A DNA stretch of 55,000 nucleotides, from the NCBI RefSeq assembly GCF_964204645.1, contig NW_027437478.1, positions 1 through 55,000 of the forward strand, read 5' to 3'. The notes below the pieces were generated by a model, which was given only the letters and a program-made list of their open reading frames with translations, had not been told where the DNA came from and searched no databases. Positions 13,501 to 28,500 of the stretch are shown here, piece by piece. Position 1 is the first letter of the stretch; each line of letters opens with the position of its first letter. The stretch is from Tubulanus polymorphus. Taxonomy: Eukaryota > Nemertea > Palaeonemertea > Tubulaniformes > Tubulanidae. The translations under genes and the position numbers were made by a program.

Positions 13501-16500
13501 CTTATAAGTTTTCCATCTTCTTTTGATGTCAAATAGGAATTGCTTTACGCAATACTGACGGATTACTGTCATATGTCAATTCAACGCGCGGGTCAAGTTG
13601 AAAGTTCCGCCGAAGACATTGAGAGCGTTAGCAGGTTTTTACTGGAAGTGGTCGGTAGGTTATTTCTAAGATTGTACACTATAAACTATACTGAACATTA
13701 TTCCTTTCCGATTGTATTCAACTCAAACGTAAAACTCATATCAATTTACTACTGGCTTCAAGCGACCAGACCCTATTAACCAAATGATCATCATTTCTGA
13801 TACGACGACAAAAATTAATGCTTGATTCAAATTTGAACTGCGAGTGTGGAAGCAGCTCTTGGGCCACGGGTCTGCGATCGAATTCAAGTTCTTAATTGGC
13901 TTTTGTTTCTTTTCTCTGATCTAAGGTTTCGAAGATTTATCTTAGTATAATGGGTCTATTCAATTTAGGAAATGCGGCTATTGGTGCTGGAGAGGTCAGC
14001 AAAAATGCGCAAAAAGAAATTGCCATGTATGAATCGATGTTGAATCCGAATAGTAAACAACAAAATACTCCTCCAACAAGAACTTTGTCTCGGGCTGAAT
14101 TACAGAAAGAAATGCTAAAACTGGATGATGTTGTAAATACGGTATGTAATTAACTGTTTTAACGGCTGAGTCAAAAGTATTCATTGACACTGTTGAACGC
14201 CGTCGATAAGCCTTCCAACGCGGTCGTTCAAAGATTCATTTCTTACGATGATGGTAAAGCGCGAAAGTCCAACGCATCTAAAAAAACGCATGTAATTTCT
14301 GCGAAGGTTTAAATGTGAGATAAAGCCACACGTTTTGACTATCCAGTACATATAGCCTCAAAAGGCTATAATGCAAATTCGGTTACAAGACAATAGGATA
14401 TACATGTACGTATGGCCAACATTTTGCTAGGGGTTAGAAGACAATATGAGGTTTATACACAAATGACAAAAAATCAATCGTTTGTTCAACTAATATTTTG
14501 CATGACGCGACTTTCCAATAGACATGTTTATGTTGTTATGATCGTTTTAGGCTAAACAGTATATTCTGGATTTGGACACATTAGTTAAATCTTGTATGGT
14601 TATGATTGTGATGCAACGAAAAGTTCCCGGCGACGAGCCAAGCGTTATGACAACAGCATCAATGAGTATGAGTCTGGAAAAGAGGTTTTCTGGAGAGCTA
14701 TCCAAAAGTACGTAATATCAAAATGTTCGATTTATTACTATTTGAATCGACTAATTGAGTTTCTTTTTGCAATTTAGAACCTATCACGCCTGGCAGGAAA
14801 AACTCGAAGGATAAAATAGATTTGCCTAACCCTTCGTTGATAGTCGGAGAAGGGAATGACACGACTTACTTTGTAGAGTCAAAGGTTCGTATTAGTGGAA
14901 CATCAAAAGCTCTAAGTATACAATTTCTCCTATATTTTGTCGGATATCAAAAATGTATGTTAACACGTTTTCGTGTTCTTCGTATTTAAGTGTCTTTCAA
15001 TCAGTTCAAACATTTATACGTTTTCGAACAACACCGGTAACAACGCGGCAACCAAACCCAAGGAAGTGACGTCAGGACTACTGTCGTTAGATATGAGAAA
15101 TGAAACCGGTGACCCGATGATCGTTGGCGGTCTGCCAGACCCGATCGTACTAGTTATCGAAAGGAAACGAAACGGCGTAAATATCGTAGCAAAGAAACTG
15201 TTGATAATGTTAATTAGTAATATCAGATATTGCACTTTATCATGTTTTTTTTTTAAAATGTACTTAGATTCCAGATATAAGTGTTGTAGAATCGACGAAG
15301 CCTAATGAGGAAATGCTGATCCATACTATAACGGTACCACTTGACGCAACGCTCGGCATTGAAGTTGTATTAAGTGAAAACGCCACGGACCTCGTCAACG
15401 GCACAACAGAATCGACTACCAACAACAACACGCAGCAAGCCCCAACTACAAAGTTGTCTTCAATTTCAAATAGCACGACTTCAAATACGGTTACATCCTC
15501 GAGTTCCAGCGTTACTTCTCCGAGCGCTGCAACTTCCAGTAGTACTCCCCGAACTACTTTACCAAATTACAAGATTTTTAAGACTCCAGACCAGACATTG
15601 GACACTACTTCATTCAATGTAACTGATGTAACCAATGTTACCACTTTCGGCGCAACAACTGCCGGTATTACCAATACCAAAACTATTGTCACTGGGACAT
15701 CTGCAACTGTGACTTCACTGACAAATTCAACTCCGTCGATAAATCCAAAAATTAATGTTACTACAACAGCCCCGATGAAAGGTACTCACACTCCTTTTTA
15801 TTGTCATCATCTACACAATCTACGAACGGTCGGAGTTAACTTGATTTGTAATTACGGTTGTTATCAGCGAAAGTTTTTTTAAAGCGTTGATTTGAATTCA
15901 TGGATGAAAGATTATGATATCGAAGAACATGAACTTTGTCAATGGTGCAACCGATATCATTAGACTTAAACATTTCAGGTCACGTAGTAAGCGTGTGAAT
16001 ACACATTTCTGAATTGTTTCTCAATTTTGTTAAAGATCCTCCTGGTGGTTTTGTTCTTTCGGAGAATATAACGAGATTCGTCGTTTTCGTCAAAGTCGGT
16101 TCACGTCCAACTGTTTCTAAACATGATTTCAACTGCACGCTGCCCTTTCATGCTGAAACTGATGTGAATGGCTCTACAGCAGCAGAAAGGGATCTGAATA
16201 CATGCTTGTTCCACAACATTCTAAATGGGTAAACGATGTATTGACACCAAGTATTGATTGTTCTGCATAAGCTTAACAGTTTTAATCCAAAATATTTCAA
16301 GTCATTCTTTGCGCGAGTAAGTTTTCGATTTAATCAGATATTTTAACCTGCATATCATACTGAACGACTTTTTTCTTGCAGAACCGATAAACCAGTTTAT
16401 GTTGGCATCAAGGCTTTGAATGGAACTATAGGTTAGATGCCCGATTCTATGACGCAAGCATGCATTTCTTGAAAATTTATTCCGAATTCTTCAAGATACC

Positions 16501-19500
16501 GTCTACGATTCGTTTGCAGATCCTGCCAATGCAACTGTCGATGATTACAAGGAGGCTATGTACAATGCATCATTTTTCACTGCTGATTGCTTGTACTGGA
16601 ATACAAAGACCGAAGAATGGTCGAATGCTGGCTGCACGGTAAAATATCCTCTTGGAAACCCCTCTTACTTCATCTGACGTGGAATACGATTTTTGAGGAA
16701 GCTCCCCGAAGTCAAAATTCATTCTGGATCCTAGTCATAATCAATATCTAGTTTTGACTGGCCGCCCTCCTTTGTTCTGAGTAAAATCCACTTGAAGTAT
16801 TCTTTCGTTCTTGACTCGAGGCGCTGGCCACCAGTCAAATTTAATAACCCTCCCATTTACCGCCGCCCCCACCTACCGCCAATGTATATCTCAATACAAA
16901 TACATAGTAAAACACCCCGATATACCGCCATTCACTCTCCATATAGTCAAAATCGTTCTGAACCGATGTGGCCGGTATACCGGGGGTTGGCTGTAGTTTG
17001 AAATCTCTGGCGCTAATCGTATCTATGTTCTACCACAGGTTGGTGACCTAACTACTAGTGATAGCACGCAGTGTAAATGCACACATTTGACGACGTTCGG
17101 GTCGTCTTTTACGATTCCTCTACCGAAAATAGATTTTAGCGGCGGATTTCTCAATCCTAACGACAATCCAGTGGTGTTCGGTACGATGGTGTCTCTACTA
17201 TGTTTATACTTAATTCTACTGATCTGGGCTGTTAAAGCCGACAGAAAAGATCTCGTAAGGGTAAGGTTTCAGAAATTCACAATAACAAGATATGTTCTGG
17301 ACCGATAGTTGCACAGTCAAAACCCTAAAAATGTCTGTCAAAATCTCTAAAAATGTTATTTGAGTATTTGAGACAACATGGCCTTGATGGTCGTATCTAA
17401 CCCTTCACTGTGTTACTGACGCATAGTTTTACATTTGTAGTTGATGTTGTGTAAAAATGCTTTTTAACGAATTATCAATGGATAGTATTAACATCATTAT
17501 ACCTATTTTTCGATAGGCTGGTTCCACGCCGCTGCCGGATAACGATCCCCGAGATAAATACATTTATGAAATACTCGTAACTACAGGAGAAGCGAAAGAA
17601 GCCGGTATTGTGAACGAAATCCAACTCGTATTCCCTTTGAAAGTTCCTTAGATCTATCACCTGACTTACGTACGTGTTTCCTGCGGTACCTCATGTGTTT
17701 ACATTTTCAGGTACGACAGCTCAAGTATCGTTTGTATTGACCGGTGAAGATGGTGATACGGGTCCCAGAGTTTTAATGGATGAGAAAAGGAAGGTTCTTC
17801 AAAAAGGCGATGTTAATTCGTTCATTATGGTAGTGCCGAAACCGCTGGGAAACTTAGCGCACTTACGGTAATACGTTCTAATACATTAAATCATTTCTAA
17901 ATGAAATTCTATCAACATCTGAATTAGGAGAACTAAGCGTTTCTTACTGTCAAGTGTAGATCTTCGATACCATACTGTCTTATTCAGTTTCTCCTAATGA
18001 TAGAAAGTTAATTTTGAAATGTATCATTCAGTATTTGGCACGATAATGGTGGCAAGAATCCGTCTTGGTTTTTCAACCAGATGCAAGTAACCGATATTCA
18101 AACTCTGGATAGATATCTGTTCATTTGTGACAAATGGTTGGCCGTAGAACAAGAAGACGGTTTGGTGAGTGTCATTCCAATTCCTTCTTCTCCACTGGGA
18201 CCTTACGTGTTGTTTTGCCTAAGCATTGTAAATACTGATACATGTATAACCAAAATATGTTCTTAGCTGCAACAGTTCTCATCAAATAAGCACTGATAAG
18301 CAAGAAATGATCCGAAATATACGTAGATTGCTTTTTGAAACGTGAGCAGTACGGATGGAATTAGCAATGGGCCAGACCTTGCAAGTTATGGTTAATATAA
18401 ACGTTTTTAATTAATTATTTACTACCTACGTAATAACGTTTAAAACTAGTAGGCCTTAATGGACCCTTAGCATTAATGAAGCAATCGTCCACTCGAGATA
18501 TGTCGATGCGTTTTTTCAGATCGACAGAATAATTCCCCTAGCGGGAGACATCGAGATGAAAGCCTTCAACTATCTATTCTGGTCGAAAACTCGCAAAGAC
18601 CTCTCCGACGGGCATATTTGGTTATCGGTTTTCAAAAGACCTCCGAAAAGCAACTTCACCCGCGTTCAGAGATTGACGTGTTGTTTAACCCTCGTCTACG
18701 TGTCGATGATGGCCAGTTTGACCTTCTACAAGGCGATGGCGATGCGGCAAAACGTCACGCAAATTGTCATCGGGCCGATCAAGTTTACGCTCGAGCAACT
18801 GGTCGTTTCTATCCTGGCGTCGTTGATAATCGTACCGGTGAATGTGTTTATCGTGCTGCTGTTCAGGATGTCCGGTCCCTGGCCACCGAACGCCTGTGGC
18901 AAATGTTGTCGCAACAAACGCGTGTGCGACTCGAAATACAGCGAAATGAAGTCGGACCAGGCTTCGGAGGCGATGGAAATAGAGTTGCAAAACGAAAAAG
19001 AGTATCTAGATACAGGCACGTAAATACCTAAATCAAGCCCGTTTTGACTGGAATTTAGCTACTTATCTTACTAATCATTTGTACTTATTTACGGTTCAGG
19101 CGAGAGAAAATCCGCGACACCATCGCGACGACCTTGGAAAGATTCCCAAACCAGTCAGAAAATCAGCTACACGGACGCATCGGGCTACGGGAAAATACCA
19201 GAATCACCGAAAAAAGACGACCAGAAAAAGAAGAAGAAGAAAGTGGTTTTGCCGTGGTGGTGTGTGATTGTCGGCCATACGCTTGCATTTATTGCCGTGG
19301 CAGTGAGCTTCTATTTCGCGAACATGTTCTCCAAAGACCTCGGGTTATCAGGCTCTAAGGAGTGGATTGCATCATTTGGAGTTTCTCTCATCCAGTCGAT
19401 CATGCTTCAACAACCGATTAAGGTACCGTAGTACATTCACCATAGTATATTCTCACGTGGGTTCGAACTTTTTGCATTTTTTTTTACTTTTGTGATGAAG

Positions 19501-22500
19501 TGTTATCACATCTCTATGCATTGATTGCCATTATTATGTTTACATTAATTGTATGTAATTTATTATGCTTAGATAAATAAAGATTAATATATTTCTTTTT
19601 TTTCGTTTTTTCATTCAGTAGATGAATGATCGTTTCATTGTCATTTCACTTCCCTTGACATTTTTCAGGTTTTGTTTTTGGCCCTTCTTTACGCCCTGAT
19701 CATCAAGAAACCCGACCTTGAGGAACCGGACGAGAGCGAGTACGACAACAGCCTCAAGGACAACGAGGAGTGGTTGCACGATCCTTACTGCAACTCGCCT
19801 GATATTAAAGAAAAAATCGCTCGATATAAAGCCATACCACTGCCACCGGACGAGGAAGAACTTAAAGCTGCCAGGGATAAGAGGTACGTACGAATGAATA
19901 CAATTTAGGCAATAGAGATAAATCAAAACAAATCAAGTCAGATGACAGCCTCGATAAACTGAAGACATATATACATGGTGAGGAACTAAAAGCTACCTGG
20001 AATAAGAGGGAATAGACTGTAGGCCATTCCAATCATGGAATCAAGAATCCATGTTCCAATAAAGATGACAAAGGCAGAGATAAATGGTATTCACACTTAG
20101 GACCAAATGCTTTTTAGTCGGAATCGTAGTAACAGTTCATTTGTTGTTTGGTTTAAACGCTAAGCAGCCAGTTAAAACGCGGTTCCTCAGCCGTAAGCGA
20201 AATTTAACTCATGGTTAGAATGACATACATAAATATTTCAGTTCTTTTCCCCGATCCTACCCGCAAAACTGCAACCTTGTTCTTTGTCGTGTTAACATGG
20301 TCAATTCTCATCTCTTTTAGGCTTAAGGAAATCGAAATGGTGAACATTATCTGGGAGATCATATTCTACACGATATATGTTGGAATTCTGATGGTTTTGT
20401 CTTATGAAAATCGAGATACGAGATCTCACTATTTCTATAAAGACATAGAGAACATCTTCTACAACGATAGATACACCAGAAACAACACCGTTGGAACTTA
20501 TGCCTTATCCGCCGTGAGTTTTTTTATGGTTGTGAGCAATTGGATCGTTTTTAATACCCTCTAATAAACCCTTAAACTAATGAGATGCCTCTTTGTAAAA
20601 AGATCCAGATTCCGAAATTCGAAGATATGATAAACTTGGAACTTATCAAACTTGCATACGGATTTGTGAATAGCTAACTTCCGCAACAAATTCTAAATAT
20701 ATTTAATTGGAATTCATTTAATCACAGATATAATACCAGAGCTCGAAACCACCCCAGAATCTAGGCCCGCGAAACTAGCATTTTCAATAAGCCGTTCCTC
20801 TGTAAAGCTCCTTCAATTTGGCAAAGCCAACCTGCACTTTAAATCCGCCCCAACTATCAGCACCCTCGTAAGTAGTAAGCTGCTTGATTGATGTACACTT
20901 TAAAATATATTTTCATTCAGAGAGACTTCTGCATGACATAAATTTATCTTCATTTTTCATCGTTTCATCCCTTTTCATTTCTTTTATTTTATTTGTTCGT
21001 TTTTATGTCGAGGTGCCTGAACATCCTTTTAAATACAGCCTTTATTGCTCTACTCGGACTCCTGTCACTTCAATGTCTGTAACCTATTTTGTTTTAAGGT
21101 ATTCATTTTCTACATATTGATGGTGACAAGTAAACTACTATACTATACTATACTCTACTATGAAATACTCAGCATTTCGGGGTATCTTATTTCTTATTTT
21201 CTTATGATACGTTTTCATCGGTCACTTTCGTTGCCTGTTTCTGCAGGTGAGGAATTTCGATCAGTTTTGGGATTACGCCGAAAAATCGCTGGTGCCTGGA
21301 ATGTTCGGGTACGATATGTTCCCGGGTGATGATTGGTACAAATATAAGAATTACATCGTTGATCGACAGGCGTTGAGAGTCTGCGTTCCACGTCTACGTC
21401 AGTTACGAACAAAACCTGGTAAGTTTTCCTGTTTTGGCTAAATCGCTATTGGTTCTAAAAGATACAACTCATATGTTCATCGGTAATCGAGAACAGTTGC
21501 TTTAATTTCGTTTCCAAATAAACTTTTTACGTACTTATACATTCATTTTAGTAGTAAATATCGTTTTAGTCGCATGTAACTCGAGATTAGATCAGTTATT
21601 TGGTGATGTGTGCCGGCCTAGCTATAGTATGTTTAGCCAAGAAGAAGGGAATTACAAAGCTGGATGGATTCCCGTTAATAAATCAGGTGAATACACGCCA
21701 TCTGGAAAATGAGTAACTAATTCAATATGCAAAAAAGATATTAATGTATGCATAGTGCGTAGTTCCAGCCTGAAAGTGAATTCCATCGCTCCTTCGAGAA
21801 ATGATGGCGGATGCCGTAACCCCCCCCCCCCCCGTATAAAATGCCCGCATTAATGATTCGAATGAAATCAATTCTCTCGACGTCAATTTTAGATTTGGAC
21901 GTTGTTTATATTTTCTTGAATTTACATGTAGAGATTTCGATATTCTAGATCCAAACGATAAACCGGATTATGGGTTCGGTTACTCGTCGGCCTGGAAACT
22001 CAAGGGTTCGCCTACGTCTGGGAAATTTGCCACGTACTCCGGTGGCGGTTACGTAGTGAATTTGGGAACGCAGCCGAAACAAGCTCTGCGCACTCTAAAA
22101 ACGATTAAAGCTGGAAACTGGTTGGATAAGAATACAAGATGTATCATCATCGAGTTTTTGCTTTACAACAACAACGTTCGCTTGTATGGTGTGGCGTTTC
22201 TCCTCGTGGAATTCCTAAATAGTGGAGGTAATCACATACATAGTGAATATATAGAGGAGCTTATAATTATTGATGCAATATGGCTGCGCCCGATCAATGG
22301 ACTACATTACAGTCCTGACTATAGACAGTTGTAAATCAAGGTTATCTGTCGACAAAAACTCCAATATTGTTTTCCTATCAAATTCAAGATTCATTGATTG
22401 CATTTTTATATAAGTATATTTTATTTCATATTTGAAAGATATCGAATTTTGTCTATGTGTATGAGCCCGTAGTAGCCACCATTATATATCACGAAGCCCG

Positions 22501-25500
22501 TTGAAAACGTGTTGAGATGAACAAATATCGAAAAAAACCAATTGTATTCCCAATTAAAAAATCCATATCACGATTGATGCATTTGTTTAAGTCAGAATCG
22601 TGCTCTCAATTCAGGGGCGTTTACAAAGTATAAAGTGACAGTAATGCGCCTGGAGAAAGGAATGACACCGACGAACTCAGTGATGTTCTTTTTCCAATTC
22701 ATTTTTCTCGGGTTCTTGATCTACTTCGCGGTGCGCGCTTCGAAGAGACTGCGGAAAATCGGTCGACGTCAATATTTTAATGTAAGTATAAAATGTGTGA
22801 ACATATGAAGATTAGAACGGAGACGTAATTTTTTTGCATCGGATGCAATGTTAATTTTGGCCCGAATTCTGAGTCCTTTAGCTTCCTACTGGTTTGCCAT
22901 TTCTCATTACAATTTGTGATGGGTATTCTTTGGAAAGGGATGTTTTATACCTGAGACAGGTATTTTTCATCAGCCAATTATGACGCAATTGGCGGCCATC
23001 TTGGTGTCACCAGTACTCATTCGTAAGTTGGAAAAAGTTTTTCCACATTATATTGATACCTAAGCGTATTTTGCTACCACAATCAATTAGAAAGTTGTAG
23101 CTCATAACGTGTTCTATGATTGTGGTGAGTTTCAAGGTAATTGGATTTCGTATATGGCCACCAGGGGGCGTTGAATAATACAATATCTTAGCATTTCTTT
23201 ATTATATTCGTATCAATGCATATTTTGTAAACACAATCAATTGGAAAGTTGTAGCGCATGACATCATCTATGATTGTTGCGAGTTTTAAGGACATAAGTT
23301 TTTCTATATGGTCACCAGGGGGCGTTGAACAGTAGAATAACTTAGTATTTCCTTATTATATTGGTACCTAGGCATATTTTGTTACCATGATCAATTGCAA
23401 AGTTGTAGTTCGTGACATATTCTATGATTGTGGTGAGTTTCGAGGTCATTGGGTTTTGAATATGGTCACCAGGGGGCGTTGAATAGTAGAATGACTTAGT
23501 ATTTCCATATTAAATTGGTAACGAGGCATATTTTGCTATCACAATCAATTACAAAATCGTAGCTGCTGACATGTTCTATGATTTTGGTGAGTTTCAAGGT
23601 CATTGGATTCTGTATATGGTCACCAGGGGGCGTTGAATATTGGAATTGTTAGATTGTTGAGCATTTGAAACCACTTCCCAAGTGGGCATGGTGTCCCTGG
23701 GCCCGTAGTTTTCGAATAACTCACTATCTAACTATTCGTTATCTGGCTTTTGACGCCTTCAAAACGGTTACAATATTGTTTATAATGACATCCTGCGTTA
23801 TAGAAGGCGTTCTGTTTAAAGTCGATGTGCACAACGTCATCAATATTCGCGTTGCAAAATAAGAATTAAAACTGTGAATTTTGGAATTCATTTCTGTTTA
23901 GATATATTTCATGATTCTCATTTTATTTTTGATAAATTTCAATAATTAGTTTTTAGAAGATGCGGACTAAGTCATCAATACATCGGTGTTAGACTGGTTG
24001 CCAGTCAATTCAATTCATTAATCGATATATTAAAATCCGATATGACTTTCTTGATGCTTGATATTGTATGATTTATATCGTATTATTTTTTGTCGACAAT
24101 ATTAAAAGCAATATATGCGTTATTTTAAGGCGTCAATAAACGTTCAAGTTCGTTTTCTTTACAGTCATTTTGGGATGTTTACGAGTTTGCGGTGATACTC
24201 ATGGGATTTGTGGCCATATTCATGCAAATAGTGAGATTCTTCGGGGCGTACGCGATGGCTGAAATGATGGTGGACAGAACCAAATTCATAAATCTTGACT
24301 ATGTCGTTTTGTACGACGAGGTAATTTTCACAGAATACAACTAACGAAATGAGGAAATGATAAACTATGTAACGTTTGTAATAAACCATTTTACAGTTGC
24401 TAGCCGCCATTTTGTTAGGGTACTTTTGTCCCGTATTGTTGGGTCGTTTTTTTCTCTTTTTAAAAACTATCCGTGATGTGTGTTGTATCATATTTCATCT
24501 GTCCATGGATGGATTTTGACAGTTTCAGCAACATTCAAACCGCATAAATCTCTAGTTTTCAGTTATGTAAAAATCATTTTTCAAATTTGCAACAATGCGA
24601 CATGAGAGCGATATAAAAATATGCGGTCAGTTTTTTCTGTGCGCATAGAAATCAAGGGTACTGAACTTTGAAGTTCGTTATTTTCAGAAATAATTTTCTA
24701 AAAAATCCAAGCATTTCAAGAACTGTGCGCATAAATGCCCTCTTTCAGGTGAACTTTGAAATGTTAAGATATCTTGCCTAGTTTTTTTCCTATGGCACTT
24801 TACCTGCAGCGCATGTATTGTCATTCCGAGATTCGGCGCTGTTTTCTTAGCGCGTATTTCAGTATATGGGTGTTATTTTTTTCATTTTTACTACACTTGT
24901 CTCTACGGAAAATGGTTTTAATTGTTGGTACTAGTATCAGGTTTGAATATAACGGCATTAATACTGTATTCCGTTCTCCGGAGCTAGTTCGTAATGGCTG
25001 TATTGGTAGCCGCTTTTACAGCAGGCAGAGGCTTACGTACATGCACCCAAGAAAACCCAAACTATCCCTCTTTTGTTGTAAATGCAATCCACACACTTCT
25101 TGCGTTTTTGTGATGGTAGATGTCACTTTTTACTTTTAATCACCTGTGTCTGACATTAGGACTTGATACTTGATATTTCACCACCAATGCAAGGAAACGT
25201 TTTCCTATATTTTCTTCCCGAGCAAATCAATCTTGTGTGTACTTAAGTAATAGGGTTTTAGTTGTTTCAGGCCAAAGGTCGAACGGTCGAGCTCGTAAAA
25301 AATGAAAAAACATAAAAATAATAACAATTTCTACTTGAATTACTCGCAAAACTCATAAAAATGAACAATAATTCTCGCACACTCGAATTTATTTTTCATT
25401 TTCTACTCGCTAGAAGAAAGTGTGAGTAAAGTGTGAGTGAAATAATTCATAAATCATTGAATATTTATATGCGTTGAGTTCATTTTAATAAAAGTTTTGT

Positions 25501-28500
25501 TATTAAAATGAAGAAAGAAGAAGAACCCAACTTTAAAATCGAAATCAATGAAACCAATAAATCATTTTCACAGTTTTACATTAAAAATTATATTTCAGCA
25601 ACAAATTTAGTGTCCGCAAGGTATTATAAAATCGATAATATTACTATGATTAATCAAATATCATCAAATGAAACATATTTACTTACTGAACTAGTAGATA
25701 CTTTTGATAATGGCGTTAAAAATCCTAAAATATTCAATACAGTTTTAAATTTTAAAGGAACTTTAGATGAAAACATAATTAATATTCTTAAAACTCCTTT
25801 CAATGAAAGAAATGATGATATAATACTTTCAAAAGATTACAATGATTTGATTAACTTAAGAATTGAAAAAAGACAATTATATTATTTCAATTTTGATAAT
25901 AAACAAATTATCTATAATGAAAATTCATCAAATATTGCAGTTCAATGTAATTTAGATGATGAATTTAGAAAATTCAATCCTAATGAAAAAGTGCATTGTT
26001 ATTGCGGAGGTAAATATTTAAAATCACATAAATCAAAGCATTATGAAACAATTAAACATAAAAACTGGCGTAAAGAGTAACAATTCTACAATATAATTAT
26101 TGAATTGAGTTAAATGATTTAAATATCTAATAGACAGTTGAAATGATAAATATTTTGACAGTTGAAATGATAAATTGTTTAACAGTTGAAATGATAAATA
26201 TTTTGACAGTTGAAATGATAAATTGTTTGACAGTTAAAATGATAAATATTTTGACAGTTGAAATGATAAATTGTTTAACAATTGAAATGATAAATATTTT
26301 GACAGTTGAAATGATAAATTGTTTGACAGTTGAAATGATAAATATTTTGACAGTTGAAATGATAAATATTTTGACAGTTAAAATGAAAATTGTTTGACAG
26401 TTGAAATGATAAGACAGTTGAAATGATAAATATTTTGACAGTTGAAATGATAAATATTTTAACAGTTGAAATGATAAATTGTTTGACAGTTGAAATGATA
26501 AATTGTTTGATAGTTGAAATGATAAATATTTTAACAGTTGAAATGATAAATTGTTTGACAGTTGAAATGATAAATTGTTTGACAGTTGAAATGATAAATA
26601 TTTTAACAGTTGAAATGATAAATTGTTTGACAGTTAAAATGATAAATTGTTTGACAGTTGAAATGATAAGACAGTTGAAATGATAAATATTTTGACAGTT
26701 GAAATGATAAATTGTTTGACAGTTAAAATGATAAATTGTTTGACAGTTGAAATGATAAATATTTTAGCAGTTGAAATGATAAATTGTTTGACAGTTAAAA
26801 TGATAAATTGTTTGACAGTTGAAATGATAAGACAGTTGAAATGATAAATATTTTGACAGTTGAAATGATAAATTGTTTGACAGTTAAAATGATAAATTGT
26901 TTGACAGTTGAAATGATAAATATTTTAACAGTTGAAATGATAAATTGTTTGACAGTTAAAATGATAAATTGTTTGACAGTTGAAATGATAAGACAGTTGA
27001 AATGATAAATATTTTGACAGTTGAAATGATAAATTGTTTGACAGTTAAAATGATAAATTGTTTGACAGTTGAAATGATAAATTGTTTGACAGTTGAAATG
27101 ATAAATATTTTAACAGTTGAAATGATAAATTGTTTGACAGTTAAAATGATAAATTGTTTGACAGTTGAAATGATAAGACAGTTGAAATGATAAATATTTT
27201 GACAGTTGAAATGATAAATATTTTAACAGTTGAAATGATAAATATTTTGACAGTTAAAATGATAAATATTTTGACAGTTAAAATGATAAATATTTTGACA
27301 GTGAAAATGATAAATTGTTTGACAGTTAAAATGATAAATTGTTTGACAGTTGAAATATTTTAACAGTTGAAATGATAAATATTTTGATAGTTGAAATGAT
27401 AAATATTTTGACAGTTGAAATGATAAATATTTTGACAGTTGAAATGATAAATATTTTGACAGTTGAAATGATAAATTGTTTGACAGTTACATAAGTTACT
27501 AGATAAAGTAACTTATTGTTTTTTTATTTAAATCTTTTTAATTTCTATTCACGCTATTGGTTAACAAGAATTGACTAGAATTCAAATAGATTTAACAAGA
27601 AATTCAATAACTTTAACTGTTAGTATCACTCTAGTATTATTTCATTGTTTCTCTTACTGAATAAGCCAACTAACTAATATCACTCTTGTATTATCCTAGT
27701 CAAGTGTAAAGAATTTATAATATCATACTTGAATGAATTAAAACATAAATTACTTCTGTTACTTCATTTTCAGAAATAAAGCATAATATGTATTCAATAC
27801 CATTAATATGTATTTAATACATGGTATTAGGGTATCTAATAGGGTATCTAATACATGGTATTAGGGTATCTAATAGGGTATCTAATACATTGATACCTCA
27901 ACCCTCATACATTTCAACTAATATATTTTATATTTTCAACCAATTTAACAGTCTTATTCTCAATTTGAATTATATAGTTTATCATCTAATTCATGAATAT
28001 ATTTATGATTTCTCAAACTCTTTTTATTTTTATATCTTTTATTACAAATTTCACAACACTTAATATTATTCAATCTATCTGAAATATAATTCATATTTTC
28101 TATTAATTCAGTGTATCTAATTTTACAGCAATCATAGAATTCTAACAACTGTTTTATACTATAAACTGAGAATGAAAATAAACCTGTAAGCATAATAATT
28201 GATTTAATATTCTGTTGATTTTTATATATTAGATGTAATAAGTTTAATATATTTTCACTCATTTTTATAGTCAAAATATATGAAATTAAAAGACGCTGTT
28301 TTAATCCTCTCAATCATTTTCTAAATTAACTTTTTTATTCTTTTTATTTCTGTGATTGTTTCCATTTAACTTCTTTAATTTTTTACTCAATTTATTATTT
28401 TCATTCATCAAATCTTTTGAAATATTTTCATAGTAAAAGTATAATGCCGCCAATATTAAACCTCCAGCAACTAAATAATGTTTCAAATCACTTTTCCCAG

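Noticed and set aside
13946-14141. Exon 18 starting at 13946 with a shifted exon 17 donor
   Set aside because: It would require the weak donor AG|GTTATT. The pair 13654/13969 uses a canonical GTAGGT donor and keeps phase.
18618-19031. Long overlapping ORFs on both strands around polycystin exon 30
   Set aside because: Shadows of the GC-rich exon 30. The exon 30 frame matches the polycystin helices and splice phases.
24774-25139. 121-codon ORF as a gene of the mobile element
   Set aside because: It lies half in the outer foldback arm and half in unique spacer, with no domain. The mirror arm does not preserve the frame.
27960-28313. ATGA-type overlap between the 69-aa gene and the C2H2 gene
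   Set aside because: The upstream 'start' at 28313 is TTG, not ATG. The first ATG is 28262, leaving a 47-bp gap.
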